From: Acanthacorydalis orientalis
Taxonomy: Eukaryota > Arthropoda > Insecta > Megaloptera > Corydalidae
Length of the DNA: 64,000 nt
Assembly: GCA_034766995.1 (NCBI GenBank)
Contig: CM068314.1
Coordinates: forward strand, 41,890,808-41,954,807
Direction of reading: 5' to 3'
Shown: one piece after another, positions 50,303-62,539 of the stretch
How the letters are laid out: every line of letters begins with the position of its first letter
Position numbering within the stretch: the first letter of the stretch is position 1
Position numbers and translations under genes: made by a program
The notes under the pieces: model-generated
Told to the model about the DNA's origin: nothing
Seen by the model: the letters and a program-made list of their open reading frames with translations, nothing else
Databases searched by the model: none

Positions 50303-51311
50303 CCCTTTGCGAACGAGAACTTTTTCAACTGTATTTCTCGCCGAGTTGAATACACTTTTTGTATAAAATGAAATTATGTCCTGAAGAATCAAATATAAGG
50401 GTTTAGTAAAAAAATATTATGAGACGAGAACCAAAAAAATTACAGTTTACAAAATTTATGATCTAATAGTAATAACAAACTATAGACAAATAACGAATAT
50501 ACCCAATGATGGGATTGATAATAAAATTTGTTTTTCCATTGGTTACCTATCCTCAAAGGATATTTTCCTCCTTCAAAATGCTCCTCCATTCATTCCTATC
50601 ATTCGCTTTTTCGAAGAATTCCCAGAGACCTTATATCATGTTCTACTCTATCTATTCACATTATTTTCGGTCTCTCTATGGGTCGTTTGTGAGTAGGTTT
50701 TGTGGCGAATATTTTGACTGGCAACCTATTGCCATCCATTCGTGTGAGATGTGCTAGCCACATAAGTCAATGGATTTCGATTGCTGATATAATATTATTT
50801 TTGAAAAGATTATCCAGTTCAAAATTTATACGAATTGTTCATTCATTTCTACCCATTTTCACTGGTCCACATATTTTTATCACTATTCTAAGTTAAAATG
50901 TTTGAAGTCTTCGTATATTCGCCTTACTTATAGTCATAGCTTCGTCTACATAACTAACAACTGAGCGGATGATTGTTTTGTAGATTTTAAATTTTACTTC
51001 CAGTGATATACTACGGGACCATAGCAGATTCCGTAGATTAAAATAGGATTTGTTCCTTAACATCACTCTATGCTTAATCTCTTTGTTGTAGTCGTTTTAA
51101 CAATTTATAATTGTCCCAAAGTAGACAAACTCCTTCACTACTTGGTAGTTGTGGTCTTCTACTTCTAATTAAGACCCAAGGTCGACGTACCTCTCTTCAC
51201 CCAGTACCTTTGTATTTCCTTCATTTATTAAAAACACTACTCGTATGTTTTTTTTTGCTGATAATAAAATTATTTTTTGCTATTTTATCGACGACGTTCG
51301 GTAGCAAAGGG
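50303..51311. mobile_element. TTAA-flanked piggyBac-like cassette, non-autonomous
   Basis: The element starts CCCTTTGCGAACG and its other end, read inward, starts CCCTTTGCTACCGAACG. TTAA lies immediately outside both ends (50,299-50,302 and 51,312-51,315). Insertion at TTAA and ends starting CCC, often CCCTTTG, are characteristic of the piggyBac superfamily. No piggyBac transposase is present. Most of the 1,009-bp interior is a LINE reverse-transcriptase fragment on the minus strand. Confidence 0.65.
50510..51255 (-). pseudogene. LINE reverse transcriptase fragment inside the TTAA cassette
   Basis: On the minus strand, in order: VVKEFVYFGTIINC, EIKHRVMLRNKSYFNLRNLL, SLEVKFKIYKTIIRSVVSYV, a block with ISKANIRRLQTF, IRINFELDNLFK, LMWLAHLTRMDGNRLPVKIF, and KRPIERPKIM with a following RVEHDIRSLGI. 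These are the thumb and C-terminal region of an insect LINE (RTE/Jockey-like). Stops and frameshifts occur throughout. The reverse transcriptase catalytic motif and the endonuclease are absent. It is a different family from the tail at 2,810-3,140. Confidence 0.85.
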
Positions 51312-51319
51312 TTAATAAT

Positions 51320-52130
51320 TTATTTAAATATGATTTTGAACATTTCTTTCAAAAAAAGTATTTTTTTAAAATATATTACTTTTTCATGTTGTAGAATGTG
51401 TTATCAATATTATTTACAAAAAATTGTATGTCATTGTAAAGTATTTTTAGAATCAATTTCTACACATTGCAAATAATAAAAAAGATTTTTTTAATAAATG
51501 TATTTTAATATTTCATACCTTAATAACAAGGAAAATATGTATTTTTAAACGATGAAATATATTTGAGAAATGTGTCTATATTTGGCATAAACCAGTCAAA
51601 TATGTAAGTATTAAGAACGATGATTTTAGGCAGCTATCTGAGAGGATGTTAGTTAATGCCATGTCTTTCTTGCTAGCAGATCTAGGCTTAAATTTAATCA
51701 GCAATGTATTTTTAGTCTCTCTAATCTAGACAAACAAAGCGTTATTACTCATTAGAAAATCAATTATGACTCGTTATAGTACAAAGTACTCATTTAATGT
51801 TAATTATTTTGAGAAGTATGAAAACTAAACTTAAAAAATACACTAAACCTAAGTTGAATGATTTTTTAAATGATCAATAATTATTTATTGAATAATTTTG
51901 GTTCAGGAAAAAAATATTTATGAGGTGAAAAAATAAATTTATGAAATTGAATTTAGCTATTCTGTCAGAATGTATTGTGATAAAAGATTAAGTTAACTTT
52001 ACTGGGTTTGTAGTATGAGAGTGGGGTGTGAGATACAAATAATGTAATATCTATAAAAATTGAGATATCAATAAAATACAGAGAAAAGTTATTCATTTCG
52101 TTTTGTACAGATATTATTAGCTCATAAATT
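51320..52130. other. AT-rich sequence, no gene seen
   Basis: No supported feature. The N-terminal half expected for the mariner remnant that begins at 52,139 is not present here. Confidence 0.55.
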
Positions 52131-52138
52131 TGATTAAA

Positions 52139-52938
52139 ATGCTTAAAGAACTGGAATGTCTTAAACCAGCTTTCAAAGTAGGATACAAAGATTTAAAAAA
52201 ACGTGTTTGTATTTTAAAATCATTGAATGGACATACAATATGAGATGATTTTCATTAATGATTATTTGTTTCATCATATATAATTGCGAAGGATTACATG
52301 AAGAATATTATAAAAAAAATTATATTTAATTTTATGAAAATGATCCCTTTTTTGATCGCATTGTCACATGTGATGAAAAGTGGATTATCTACAATAATCT
52401 GAAACGTTGATCATAGTGGCTAGACTGAGAAGAAGCATCAAAATAGTTTCTTAAACCGGAGTTTCATGAAAAAAAGATTATGGTCACTGTTTGCTGATCG
52501 GCAAGTGGCATTATTCATTAGAACTTTTTAAATCTTGGTGAACCAATAACAGCAGAAAAATATTGTCAGGAAATTGAAAAAATACATGAGAAGTTACATT
52601 GATTACGGACAGTATTAGTCAATCGAAGACCAATTCTTCTTCATGACAACGCCCGACCACACGTCTCACAAATGACTTTAAAAAAATTAAATGAATTGAG
52701 TTATGAAATCTTACCTCACCCATCTTATTTCCCAGACCTATTTCTAACAGATTATAATTTTTTTAACTATTTGAGTAATTTATTACGAGAGAAGGTTTTC
52801 AAAAATCAAGCTTCAGTTTAAAGCGCTTTCGATGAATTTATTAATTCCAGGACTCCAGAATTCTATTTTGTAGGAATAAACAAACTTGTTTCCCGTTAGG
52901 AGAAATGTGTGTAGGCTAATGGTCTTTATTTTGATTAA
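52139..52938 (+). pseudogene. Mariner transposase (Hsmar1/cecropia-like), 5'-truncated
   Basis: Plus-strand frames give LKELECLKPAFKVGY at the start, a decayed CDEKWI block near 52,370, then TITAEKYCQEIEKIHEKL-like sequence, PILLHDNARPHVSQMTLKKL at about 52,627-52,686 with the second catalytic Asp, ILPHPSYFPDLFLTDYNFF at about 52,708-52,764, and a C-terminus near LVSR...KCV-ANGLYFD with a TAA at 52,936-52,938. The N-terminal ~110 residues are missing and several frameshifts and stops are present. Its 3' inverted repeat at 52,989-53,015 is of the same type as in the elements at 48,468 and 61,060. Confidence 0.88.
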
Positions 52939-52988
52939 TAAATATAATTTTTAACTGATATATACGTCTTTATACTCGATACGTAAAA

Positions 52989-53015
52989 ACCGCAATTATT
53001 TTTGCACCAACCTAA
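52989..53015. repeat. Mariner 3' terminal inverted repeat
   Basis: Read inward, this end begins TTAGGTTGGTGCAAAAATAA and continues to TTGCGGTT, the Hsmar1/MADE1-type end. It is followed by TA. The matching left end was not found. Confidence 0.9.
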
Positions 53016-53547
53016 TATATATATATATGTACTTGTTATCTGCATTAGTCATTCGAAATATTGTACATTTCTTGGAATTTTGTATTGTTTATTATACGTT
53101 CAGGACAACGTAATTCATTACAAGGTGATTTATTATAAAGTCTATAGTTTGGATAGTATGAATCATGAATTTGCGTATTATAAATATGAAACATTATTAA
53201 AGCAACTAAAAATATTTGTATTTAATTACTAGTGATTTGCGTGTATCATAAATCACATACAAGCCAAAGGATTATCTCCGTTGCGGTGTCCTTTATAATT
53301 GAAATAAAGACGTTTTAGTCGTATGTAAAGATGTGTGATTGTTTTTACGTTGTATACTGATTATTATGGCTTATTTATTTATTCATTTTATTACCACGAA
53401 TCCAAAGATGCTATCCATGGTAAGGCACATATGGCAGTACGAAGCACAATTTTTTTAAATACAGTTCGTTCTTTTAAAAAGAAGTATATTTTATAAATAG
53501 GCTAAAATGTTAAAAAATATTTATAAGAAGCAGAGACATGCTTTTAC

Positions 53548-53552
<5 letters not shown>

Positions 53553-53587
<35 letters not shown>
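53553..53587. repeat. (TA)n microsatellite
   Basis: A TA run of about 35 bases. Similar runs lie at 54,156-54,191 and 54,452-54,474. Confidence 0.96.
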
Positions 53588-53590
<3 letters not shown>

Positions 53591-53599
53591 AATAAATAT

Positions 53600-54150
53600 A
53601 GGGTTAATTGAATCATTTTAAATTATTTGGAATGAATTCTGAAAACTGTTGAATGCTCTCCACGAGTATACTCTTCGCCCCGGAAAATATTGCTCACCGC
53701 CAACGCATACCTGCTGAAGCGTATTGCTCAGTGAAACGGTTAATTGATTATAATAATAATCAAAAAAAATTTCTTTTTAATAAAAAATATCATATTAAAA
53801 ATTATTGCGTATTTATATATAATTTCATATTTACGGAAAGAGAAGTTGTATAATCATTGCGTCTGTGTGAAGTTGATCAATAGTGTTTTGAGATATACGT
53901 TTTTTAAAAAAAAAGCAACAAAAAATACCATTTCACTTTTAATTTTTTTGATGGTATCAAAGTCTTAATACTGATGCTATATTTATTTTTCCATACTTTT
54001 ACCGATTCTTTTGCTTTACTTTAAAACTTGTATATAAAACCCAGTAAATATTTACACGTGTTCTAAAATATAAATTGCCTATAAAAAAATATTATAATTA
54101 CACTGCCAATATAATTAAATTTTTTATACAAAAATTTAATACTAATTATA

Positions 54151-54193
<43 letters not shown>

Positions 54194-56080
54194 CGTATTT
54201 CAAATAATTTTCTTAGAACAAAGTACTTTTTCGATTTAAAATTTCCACCCTCTTACACACTGAAACGATTTTCCATTTTTCTTCACACACTTGATCAAAA
54301 TTTAATTAATTAAGGGATTCGCTATCGCAAAGTACAAGAACGACGTAGCTTACTTTTAAAAGCGTGCAAGAACAGTTTTTAAGTGGCCTCTTGAATATTT
54401 TATAAAAGAATCGGTCGTCTTATGATTACGTCATAGTAACTTTTTCCAACCAATATATATATATATATATATATGACCGTCTTTTTATAATTGTAGCATA
54501 TTAATCGATTGATTTGAAATGTTGTTCTTTATTACAGAAAATCAGTTAAGTTTTATTTTTGATGTTAACTTTATTCATTTTATTTAAGATATCATTTTTA
54601 CATATGACTACTAACTTCGTTTTGATATTGATTATTTTAATGTTAGAAAAATTGACTACATTTTTACTTAAAAATATTTATGTTTATATTCGATATAACA
54701 GTTTTGTATATTAGTTATTTTATTACTAGCATTTGAATTAATTATTCACACAGTTTATTGGGACATTTATATTTAAAATATAATAAAGTTATTACAGTTA
54801 TCTGGAAATTTGAATAAAGTACATATATATATATATACATTTATATATAATTACATTATATATATATATATAATTACATTATATTTTAAGTAGAATAATT
54901 TTATTTACGCTAAAATTATAATAACAATATATCTACCAAACACAAATCAATTCAACGCAGGTGACTTTTTTGAAGTAAAACTAAAAGCACCTGTTCCACA
55001 GTCCGTTGTTGAGAGCTAATACAGAAAAAAATAAAGTTTTTATAATGCATTAATAAAGGGGTTTCCAATAGAGTCGCAATTTTTTAAGAGGTTATATTTC
55101 ACAAATATCAAACAGACAGCTATATTTTTTTGTCATTGGCCCGTTTTGACAAATGGTCGTTCTATAATAAATATATTTCGTAAATTACCAGATATTTATT
55201 CTCGACATACTTGTCATTATTATTCACTAAAATAATATATTTATTTCGGTCATTGTTAATGACTCAATAGCAATTATAAAAAATAATCATTGTACTTTTT
55301 TAAAAAGTATGGTGTTATTACATCTCATTTGCATTGTAAGTCATTATCCTATTAATATTTCTTCACATATTTTGAAAAATATTAAAACTTACTGCAATAT
55401 TTCTTATTATCAAATATCAAGTATCTTAGTTAAAACATGAACTTTGTCGTAAAGTTTTGATGGATGTTCTGTACGTGTCTCATCGTTTAGATAAAATTTT
55501 TATTAATGAAATCTTGAAAATGCTTATTACATGCCTTTTATAGTATATATCTTTCTCTGTAAAGGTTATATTTTTTTCTAGAGCATAAATGAAATGTTTT
55601 TTTTTTGAAACTTTCATTCACAATAAAGAATATATAATATTTGACAGTTCAACTGTATATACTACTGTCGTGTGAATAAAATATATTTAGAAAATTTAAA
55701 TTAATATCTTTTTTCCTTAATTAATAGAAATATAAACTATTTTTTTAAAAAAATCTGCATATTTTTTCTGTAAATGTTATACTTAATTTTAATTTACCGT
55801 TAATCAAGTAAATTGAATTAAAATAAATAGAAATCAATAGCAATAATTTAAAAATTTCTGACAATGTTTTTTATAAAATTATTATATGATTCTTTTCCTA
55901 ATTTCGAGTTAAATAGATTGTAATGTTTGAAGATTTTTAAATAATTGGTTTTTATACATAATAATATTTTTTTAAGGATTAAAATCAGTAGTTATAATTT
56001 ATTAACTCAGGAGTAAAACCTGTACAGAGTAAATATAGACCATTTTATAAAAGCTTTAATTTATAGAAATAATGCACATA
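53600..56080. other. AT-rich sequence, no gene seen
   Basis: No supported gene. Open frames of 66-74 codons here have no recognisable content. Confidence 0.55.
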
Positions 56081-56087
56081 TATTCAT

Positions 56088-56122
56088 ACACACACACGCA
56101 CATTACACATTACACGCATATT

Positions 56123-56165
<43 letters not shown>

Positions 56166-56180
56166 GAGAAAGAGAGAGAG
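56088..56180. repeat. Compound (CA)n, (TA)n, (GA)n array
   Basis: Imperfect CA repeats pass into TA and then GA-rich sequence. Confidence 0.94.
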
Positions 56181-56768
56181 GGAGGGAAATATCTCTAGAT
56201 CAATATAGAGGAATATATAGATAGATATACAAAAGTACTTTATTACAAATGTAATAATTTATAATCAAAATAATGTACTTGATCCAATATTATATACACA
56301 TCAGGATTTTGAGATAATGTTCATACATTTTTTATGTTAAGGAAAATTTAACATTTAAAAGAAATAAATTGGAACAAAAAACACATTTAATTATGTTTAT
56401 TAAATGTATACTTTTAATGTTATTTTAACATATAAATGACTCGCAGATGATTATTATTCATTTATGTGTAAAAAATGCCAAACTCTGATATTTTAAACTA
56501 TTAAATCCTTTTCAAAACTAGATATATGTACGTACAAAGAACGGAAAGAGTAATGAAACATTCGTTTATTACCAATCAAAACATGTAAATTATCGAAATT
56601 TTCTATTCAAATTGAAACACAGTCACTGAAATGTAAAAATTGACATAGGTGAATGATAGAGTTACACAGTTTATATCTGTGTTACTTTAATTCATAACAA
56701 ACAAATATTTATATTAGTCATTATTTTTATGGAAATGAAAAACTATATGAATATTTCATAACATTGAA

Positions 56769-56816
<48 letters not shown>

Positions 56817-56933
56817 AATTTTAAATAAAAAAATCAAAAATAAAAGAATGTACCTTTGAAATATGTAATATTTTGCGGAGAGAGGTTATTAAAAAAATCA
56901 TTGTGGTTTTTAGTAATAATACTCCCCAGTTAT

Positions 56934-56937
<4 letters not shown>

Positions 56938-56998
<61 letters not shown>

Positions 56999-57016
56999 AG
57001 ATAGATAGATAGATAC
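56938..57016. repeat. (TA)n followed by (GATA)n
   Basis: A pure TA run of about 58 bases, followed by several TAGA units. A neighbouring TA run of about 43 bases lies at 56,772-56,814. Confidence 0.96.
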
Positions 57017-57129
57017 AGGTGACGCAAAAAGGGCAAAAGAGTTTAAACATTAATATTTTTTTTGTTTTGCAATATTTTCATTATTTTTATTTTCTAAAAT
57101 ATAGTGTAAGAATGTGGAATTTTTCCTCA

Positions 57130-58060
57130 TTACACATGAAAAATAACATCACATAAGTGATTCCCATTTTCAGCCTCACAATGCCGAGCTCTTTCTAAGA
57201 AATTTTCCATCACTTCTCTCGGGATTTCTGCACATAACGCTCGATTTTTTCTCGTAAGTTATTCTTTAGTTGCAGAATAGTTTTTGGATTATTGTCGTAG
57301 ACACGTTCTTTTAAGTACCCCAAAAGAAAAAATCTGGAGTGCTCCAATCAGGTGAACCCGTAGGCCAATTAAAATCGCTGTTTATTGAAATTATGCGTTC
57401 ATCGAAAATAGTTTCATAAAAGGTATTGCTGTGTACGCTGTAGCTCTTGAACAAACTGCTCTTTACATAGGAACATTTTTAATGGGATCAAAATCTTTTG
57501 TAGTGACTTTCGAAATATTCCAAGTTGGGTTCAACGTCTTCTAATTAACGTTTTAGAATTTAGCTCAATACTGGCCGCATCGATCTATACTTTGGTTCCT
57601 AATAAGATAACTTCATGTAGATTATTAATGCTATTTTGACCACATTTTGATCTGTTAGCATGACTTGAAAATAATTTTTAACTATTAGACAAAGGTATGT
57701 TTTTTTAGTCTTCAACGGTTCTGTATACATTCGATTTTTTATACTTTTCTGACAATATCGTTAGTTTGTATAGTTGTTCACCATTACAACTCCTTCAAGA
57801 TAATATCAGATCAATCGTGCGTTCTTAGTTTACCTTTTTCACTCCAATAATGATACTCTCATACTTGAATACTACTCTAATTATCATGATTATAGCCTGC
57901 CTGTTTATATAAACGATTTTTTCCATTTGGTTTTAAACAATCTGCTCAACAAGTTGTTTTCGTTTAGAAGATTGACGAACACTGATAGATTTCTTGGTTT
58001 GCTGTTTTTTTTCTTATCATTCTTGATAAATCCTTAAATAGTGTGCGAAAAGGTTCACAA
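57130..58060 (-). pseudogene. Tc1/mariner-superfamily transposase, broken
   Basis: The minus strand contains, from the 5' side, basic sequence with TKKSISVRQSSKRK (about 57,990) that may be the DNA-binding region. Then come SNTFYETIFDERIIS, DFNWPTGSPDWSTPDFFFWG (about 57,380-57,320; the WPPRSPDLTPLDFFLWG block), LKR-CLR followed by KTILQLK-like sequence, and the C-terminus MENFLERARHCEAENGNHL followed by CDVIFHV and a TAA at 57,130-57,132. The C-terminal part is clear, and the middle is only weakly recognisable. Frameshifts and stops make it inactive. It belongs to the same broad group as 9,000-9,450 and 18,710-19,225. Confidence 0.75.
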
Positions 58061-58199
58061 TGGCAACCGTTCTACAAATATTAAAACTGATACGCTTAGC
58101 ATCATCATGACATGTTCAGTCGGTAAAGTTACTCGTTTACCGCATACTGACACCGAATCTAACACTAGCTGATACTAGAATATTTACTCTACCTAATCC

Positions 58200-60830
58200 A
58201 TTCCACTCACTGAGAACAAGTGACATAAATTTTGCAGCAAAAAAATATGTGAACATTAGTGTAGCTAGGTTTACAATATTTCATTTCAGTCGAAAAAATA
58301 CATATATTAAGTTAGTAAGGCTCGAAAAGAGAACAAGAGCAACTGATATAAAAAAATGAACATTATTTTCACAAAAAGTTCTTTTTTATTTAGAATGATA
58401 TTTTTACTACTTTTGACATCTTTTAGAAATGAATTTTTTTAAAAAATCAGGTTAAAATTGCTTTAAATTATATCGAACCTTTATATATTTTTAATCGAAT
58501 CAGGCAGAAATGTATTTCATCTGTCCATCCATATAATATTTATTAAATTGAAAATTCACAGCATATTTGAATCACTTTCCGGAATTAAAAAAATGAACAT
58601 TCACAAGCATACTTTCGATTAAAAAACAATAAACCTACTTTAACAATATTGTTCTTTTTTTAAAAAAAATTACCGTTGTCACTAAATTCTTCGAAAAGTA
58701 AAGAATAATTAAATTTAATATTAACGTTTTTTTTTTCATTTAAGCAACTAGCCTTTCATTTTCTATTCAAAAAAGAGTATAAAATGAAATAAGTAGAAAG
58801 TCCAGAACATTGTCGGTAAAATGATAACTTGCACTCTTAAAATAGTACACATCGTAACCTTAGGTGTTACTAATTCTCTAACATTTCAGTTTATATATAT
58901 ATATATATATATTCTATGAAAAAGTTGAAGATTTTTAATTTTTATTACAATACATAACTAATTAGATTTTTTAATTTACAAACTTTAAAATAAAAATCTG
59001 AAATTTTAAAATGTATAAAAAGTAAATATTTACTATTCAATACCTTTATGAAAAAATCAAAAACAAATGAAAATTGTTAATTTTTATCTGAAATTTATTT
59101 TTGTTGTCTAAAGTTTTGAAGTTAAAGACAAATAAAAATAATGTTAAATTTAGATTTATAATTTAAAAAGAAAGTTGAATGCAAGATATAAGTAAATTAT
59201 ATAGTTCTACGATAAAACATTAACAGAAATCGACAATAAATTTATAAGGAAAATAAAATACAAATATTATAAAAATACAAAACTATCAAAAGTAATTTCA
59301 TCAAAGTATGAGTCATTCGAATTATTTTTAAATCTCATACAGATATGATCAAATTTCTGTAGCAAGCAACAAACTGAGAAAATGTGTGGTGTAATGTTAT
59401 AAAACTTTGATCGTCTTGTTTTCAATTTTAGTTTCCATTTAACCAGTGTAAGTATGATTTTATTATTGTTCGTGTAAACTTTCGTATCAGCGTTCATCTA
59501 CACAAGTTGTAACATCTTTTGATGTTTCGTCAAAATATCGTCTTACTATGAACCGGATTATCGCTCCGTAAGTGTTGTAAAAGATTGTTTATATCTATAT
59601 TATATTACACAACTTCTTATAGATATGATTGAAGCTTAAAAGTCATTGATCTCGGAAGTAATTGTGTCAGTACTTTGACACCAATGGTATAAAAATATAT
59701 TGAAAATATTGTAAAATTATTCGCTTCAGTATTTCGTAACTGAAAAAATATATTATAGTTTTATTTGATATTAAAATATTTAATAGAAATATTGTGATTA
59801 AATTCTAATTTTACAATACTTTTTTTGATATGTATGGAATTTAAAATTTTATTTAGATTTTATAATAATAAAATAATATTCAATATTTAAACAAACATTT
59901 TTTGAAGGTGAATTAAAACTAATTAATAAATCTATTTTGTGTTGTTAGTAAATAAGGTTTAAATATGAAAGAAATTAAAAATCAAAATATAAAAATATTG
60001 AATTTTATGTTACAGATATTTTATGTATTTTATTTTTGCTGTATTACTTCATGTATGTCTCCAATCAATACGTACATTTTTATATTTCAAGATAGTATAT
60101 ATTAAAAACTGAAAAATTAAGAAAAGATGAAATTTTATCATATACATATATATATATACACAATTGAGTATATATGTAGGAATGTTATATATTTTGTTAT
60201 AAAAGCAAATACAAAGCGAGACAAAATGCACATATCAACAAAAACAAGCCCATAAAAGAAAGCACTGAATAATTTTAGTTAAATGTCGCATGCAATAATC
60301 AGAATTAATGAGAAAAGGGGAACGTACGAAGAATTTAATAAAGTCAGGAGAATAGAGACAGATATAATTTAACAGATATTGAATTGTTTCTATAAATAGA
60401 ACAGAATGTATATTACCATTGAACATTTAAACTGGTTTTTAAAGTACAGGAATGCTAAGCTGTAGGGTGAAACTTGGTTCGAACCATTTATAAAGATTAT
60501 ATTATAATTTGATCATAATTTAATTTCCTAACGGTAATATTAGCAACAGTTTCAATCTCTGTAAATACTTAATTTTGAAACAGAAGTTTATTATTACAAG
60601 TAAGTTTTATTTCTAATGAATGTTGCACGAAATTGTTATAATTTAAACACTTTTTTAAATGAGGAATTAATCATTTAATTATTTTAAAATGGAAACATGC
60701 TACGTCTTTCATTTTATTATTATTTATTACTTATTACTCTTCTAATTAAATTTGGGATCATAAAATTATTTAACTCCCATTACGTGCTTAACATCTATTT
60801 TACTATTCATGCGTTTTTCGGGATTAATTC
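58200..60830. other. AT-rich sequence, no gene seen
   Basis: No supported gene. A short TA tract lies at 58,891-58,912. Confidence 0.55.
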
Positions 60831-60839
60831 CGTAGTCTC

Positions 60840-60840
<1 letters not shown>

Positions 60841-60889
<49 letters not shown>
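60841..60889. repeat. (TA)n microsatellite
   Basis: A pure TA run of about 49 bases followed by a few GATA units. Confidence 0.97.
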
Positions 60890-60890
<1 letters not shown>

Positions 60891-61059
60891 TAGATACATA
60901 TAAGGGAAGATAAGAAATTTATTAACTTTTAATTGTTTATTATTTAAAGGTGCTTATATGTATACCATTTATTTTATTGTCAAAAGAATATATTTTGTAT
61001 AATTATTTTAAAAATAAGACATATATTTCGTAATTAAAAATATTGAAATCAATATTTTA

Positions 61060-61641
61060 TTAGGTTGGTAAGAAAATAATTGCGGTTTTTGTTTTTTGAA
61101 TTCTAACTTTATTTTTTTCCAATGAAAATGTAATTTCATCGTATTCATGTTAATATCTTTTAAAGTGAATGTTTCGGCTTGTATTTGGTAACATCGACTT
61201 TGGTTTTATCAATAATGTTGCTTCAATTGGGCTATTGAATTAAAGATGGAAAAGAAGCAAATAAGAGTATTTTTTGTATGAGTTCAGGTGGTAAGGCAGT
61301 AGAAACTGCTCGTAAACTAAAGGATGCTGTTGGTTTGGGTACTGTTAAGGACCGTACGGTGCAATGATGGTTTCAAACATTTTGTGCTGAGGACAAGAAC
61401 CTTGAAGACGAAGAAGGTCACTGGCATCCCTGTTCTATTCATACCGACCAACAGAAAGCGTTAGTTGAACCACACACAACAATTCGAGAGCTTGAAAAAA
61501 AGTTATTATTATGTACAATTATTAAGTTAACTCTTAATTTTCGAAAGGCCCCAGGGACATCAATTGTATAATTCATGAATTAAATTCATAAAGCTCTCGA
61601 CCGTTAAGTGTTAAGTTACAATTATTCTTCTACGAACCTAA
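61060..61641 (+). mobile_element. 582-bp mariner deletion derivative (Hsmar1/cecropia-type ends)
   Basis: The left end begins TTAGGTTGGTAAGAAAATAA and the right end, read inward, begins TTAGGTTCGTAGAAGAATAA. TA lies outside both (61,058-61,059 and 61,642-61,643). The leader and first codons are almost identical to those of the element at 48,468-49,037, on the opposite strand. The transposase is cut after the DNA-binding part at about 61,505. The last ~130 bases before the right end do not match mariner coding sequence and contain AGCTCTCGA, an inverted copy of TCGAGAGCT at about 61,484. Confidence 0.88.
61246..61505 (+). pseudogene. Mariner transposase, DNA-binding domain only
   Basis: The frame starts at ATG 61,246 (MEKKQIR) and reads, with a frameshift and a stop, GKAVETARKLKDAVGLGTVK followed by DRTVQ-WFQTF, the first helix-turn-helix of the Hsmar1/SETMAR-type transposase. 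It continues through HTDQQKALVE to TIRELEKKL, where homology stops. The second helix-turn-helix is cut and the catalytic domain is missing. Confidence 0.85.
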
Positions 61642-61649
61642 TAGTTATT

Positions 61650-62450
61650 TAGATATAATTCTTTCGAAAATTTTCATAGCGTGCTTTATAAGTACAGAAA
61701 AATCTAAATATATTTTTTTAATATTAGCGCTATAAGCATAATATCATCATTAAAATGCTCTTAATCAATATTCAAAAATGATCAGTATTCAGTTATTTAA
61801 CATTTTTGATTTGAAAAATTCTTGCAGTCTGTGAGATAAGTACAAAGTTAATTTCGGAACGAATCATTGTTATATTCATTCATTTATGATAAATTCGGAT
61901 TTTTTTAAATTTAGCTTAACTGAATTAGCAATTAAATTATACTTTTTTAGTAAAAAAATATACCAATATTAGCGATTATTGTAAAGATTAGAATTTATAT
62001 AAATATAACTAGATGTTTTTATCAGTAGTAACAAATTAGTAAATATAGAGCTTCTATTAACTATTAATTTTCTTTTACAATCATTTAAGAATTTCATTAT
62101 ATACTTTTAAATATTGTCTGACAGAAAGTAATTGAAATGAATTATGGAAATATAGCACTAAAATAAATAATTAAATGATTATTGAACGGTATGTAGAAGG
62201 AGGTATAAAATTGAAATTACCTTATTAAGAAATAATTAAATTAACAGAACGTAATAAAATTATGTGAAAACATGACAGATTGCTTTGAAAGATTATAGTG
62301 TTTAAACAGCACGCAACCAATTATACAAGTAATTAGAAAAGTATGTGAATTTCAAAAATTCTAAAATTTCATTTATTTATGTAGATTTGATTCAATTAAA
62401 GAAATAATTTAATTAATTGATGGAAATAAATCAATTGTAGGAATTAAAGT
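61650..62450. other. AT-rich sequence, no gene seen
   Basis: No supported feature. Confidence 0.55.
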
Positions 62451-62461
62451 TCACTATATAC

Positions 62462-62464
<3 letters not shown>

Positions 62465-62527
<63 letters not shown>

Positions 62528-62535
62528 CGAGTGTG
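62465..62535. repeat. (TA)n followed by (TG)n
   Basis: A TA run of about 44 bases passes into a TG run. Confidence 0.96.
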
Positions 62536-62539
62536 TTTA

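Noticed and set aside
51111..51476. Plus-strand open frame of 121 codons
   Set aside because: Its first part is antisense to the LINE fragment and it crosses the end of the TTAA cassette. Nothing in it is recognisable.
60475..60486. GGTTCGAACC, resembling a tRNA T-loop
   Set aside because: It is a palindrome, and the neighbouring bases do not form an acceptor, D or anticodon stem on either strand.
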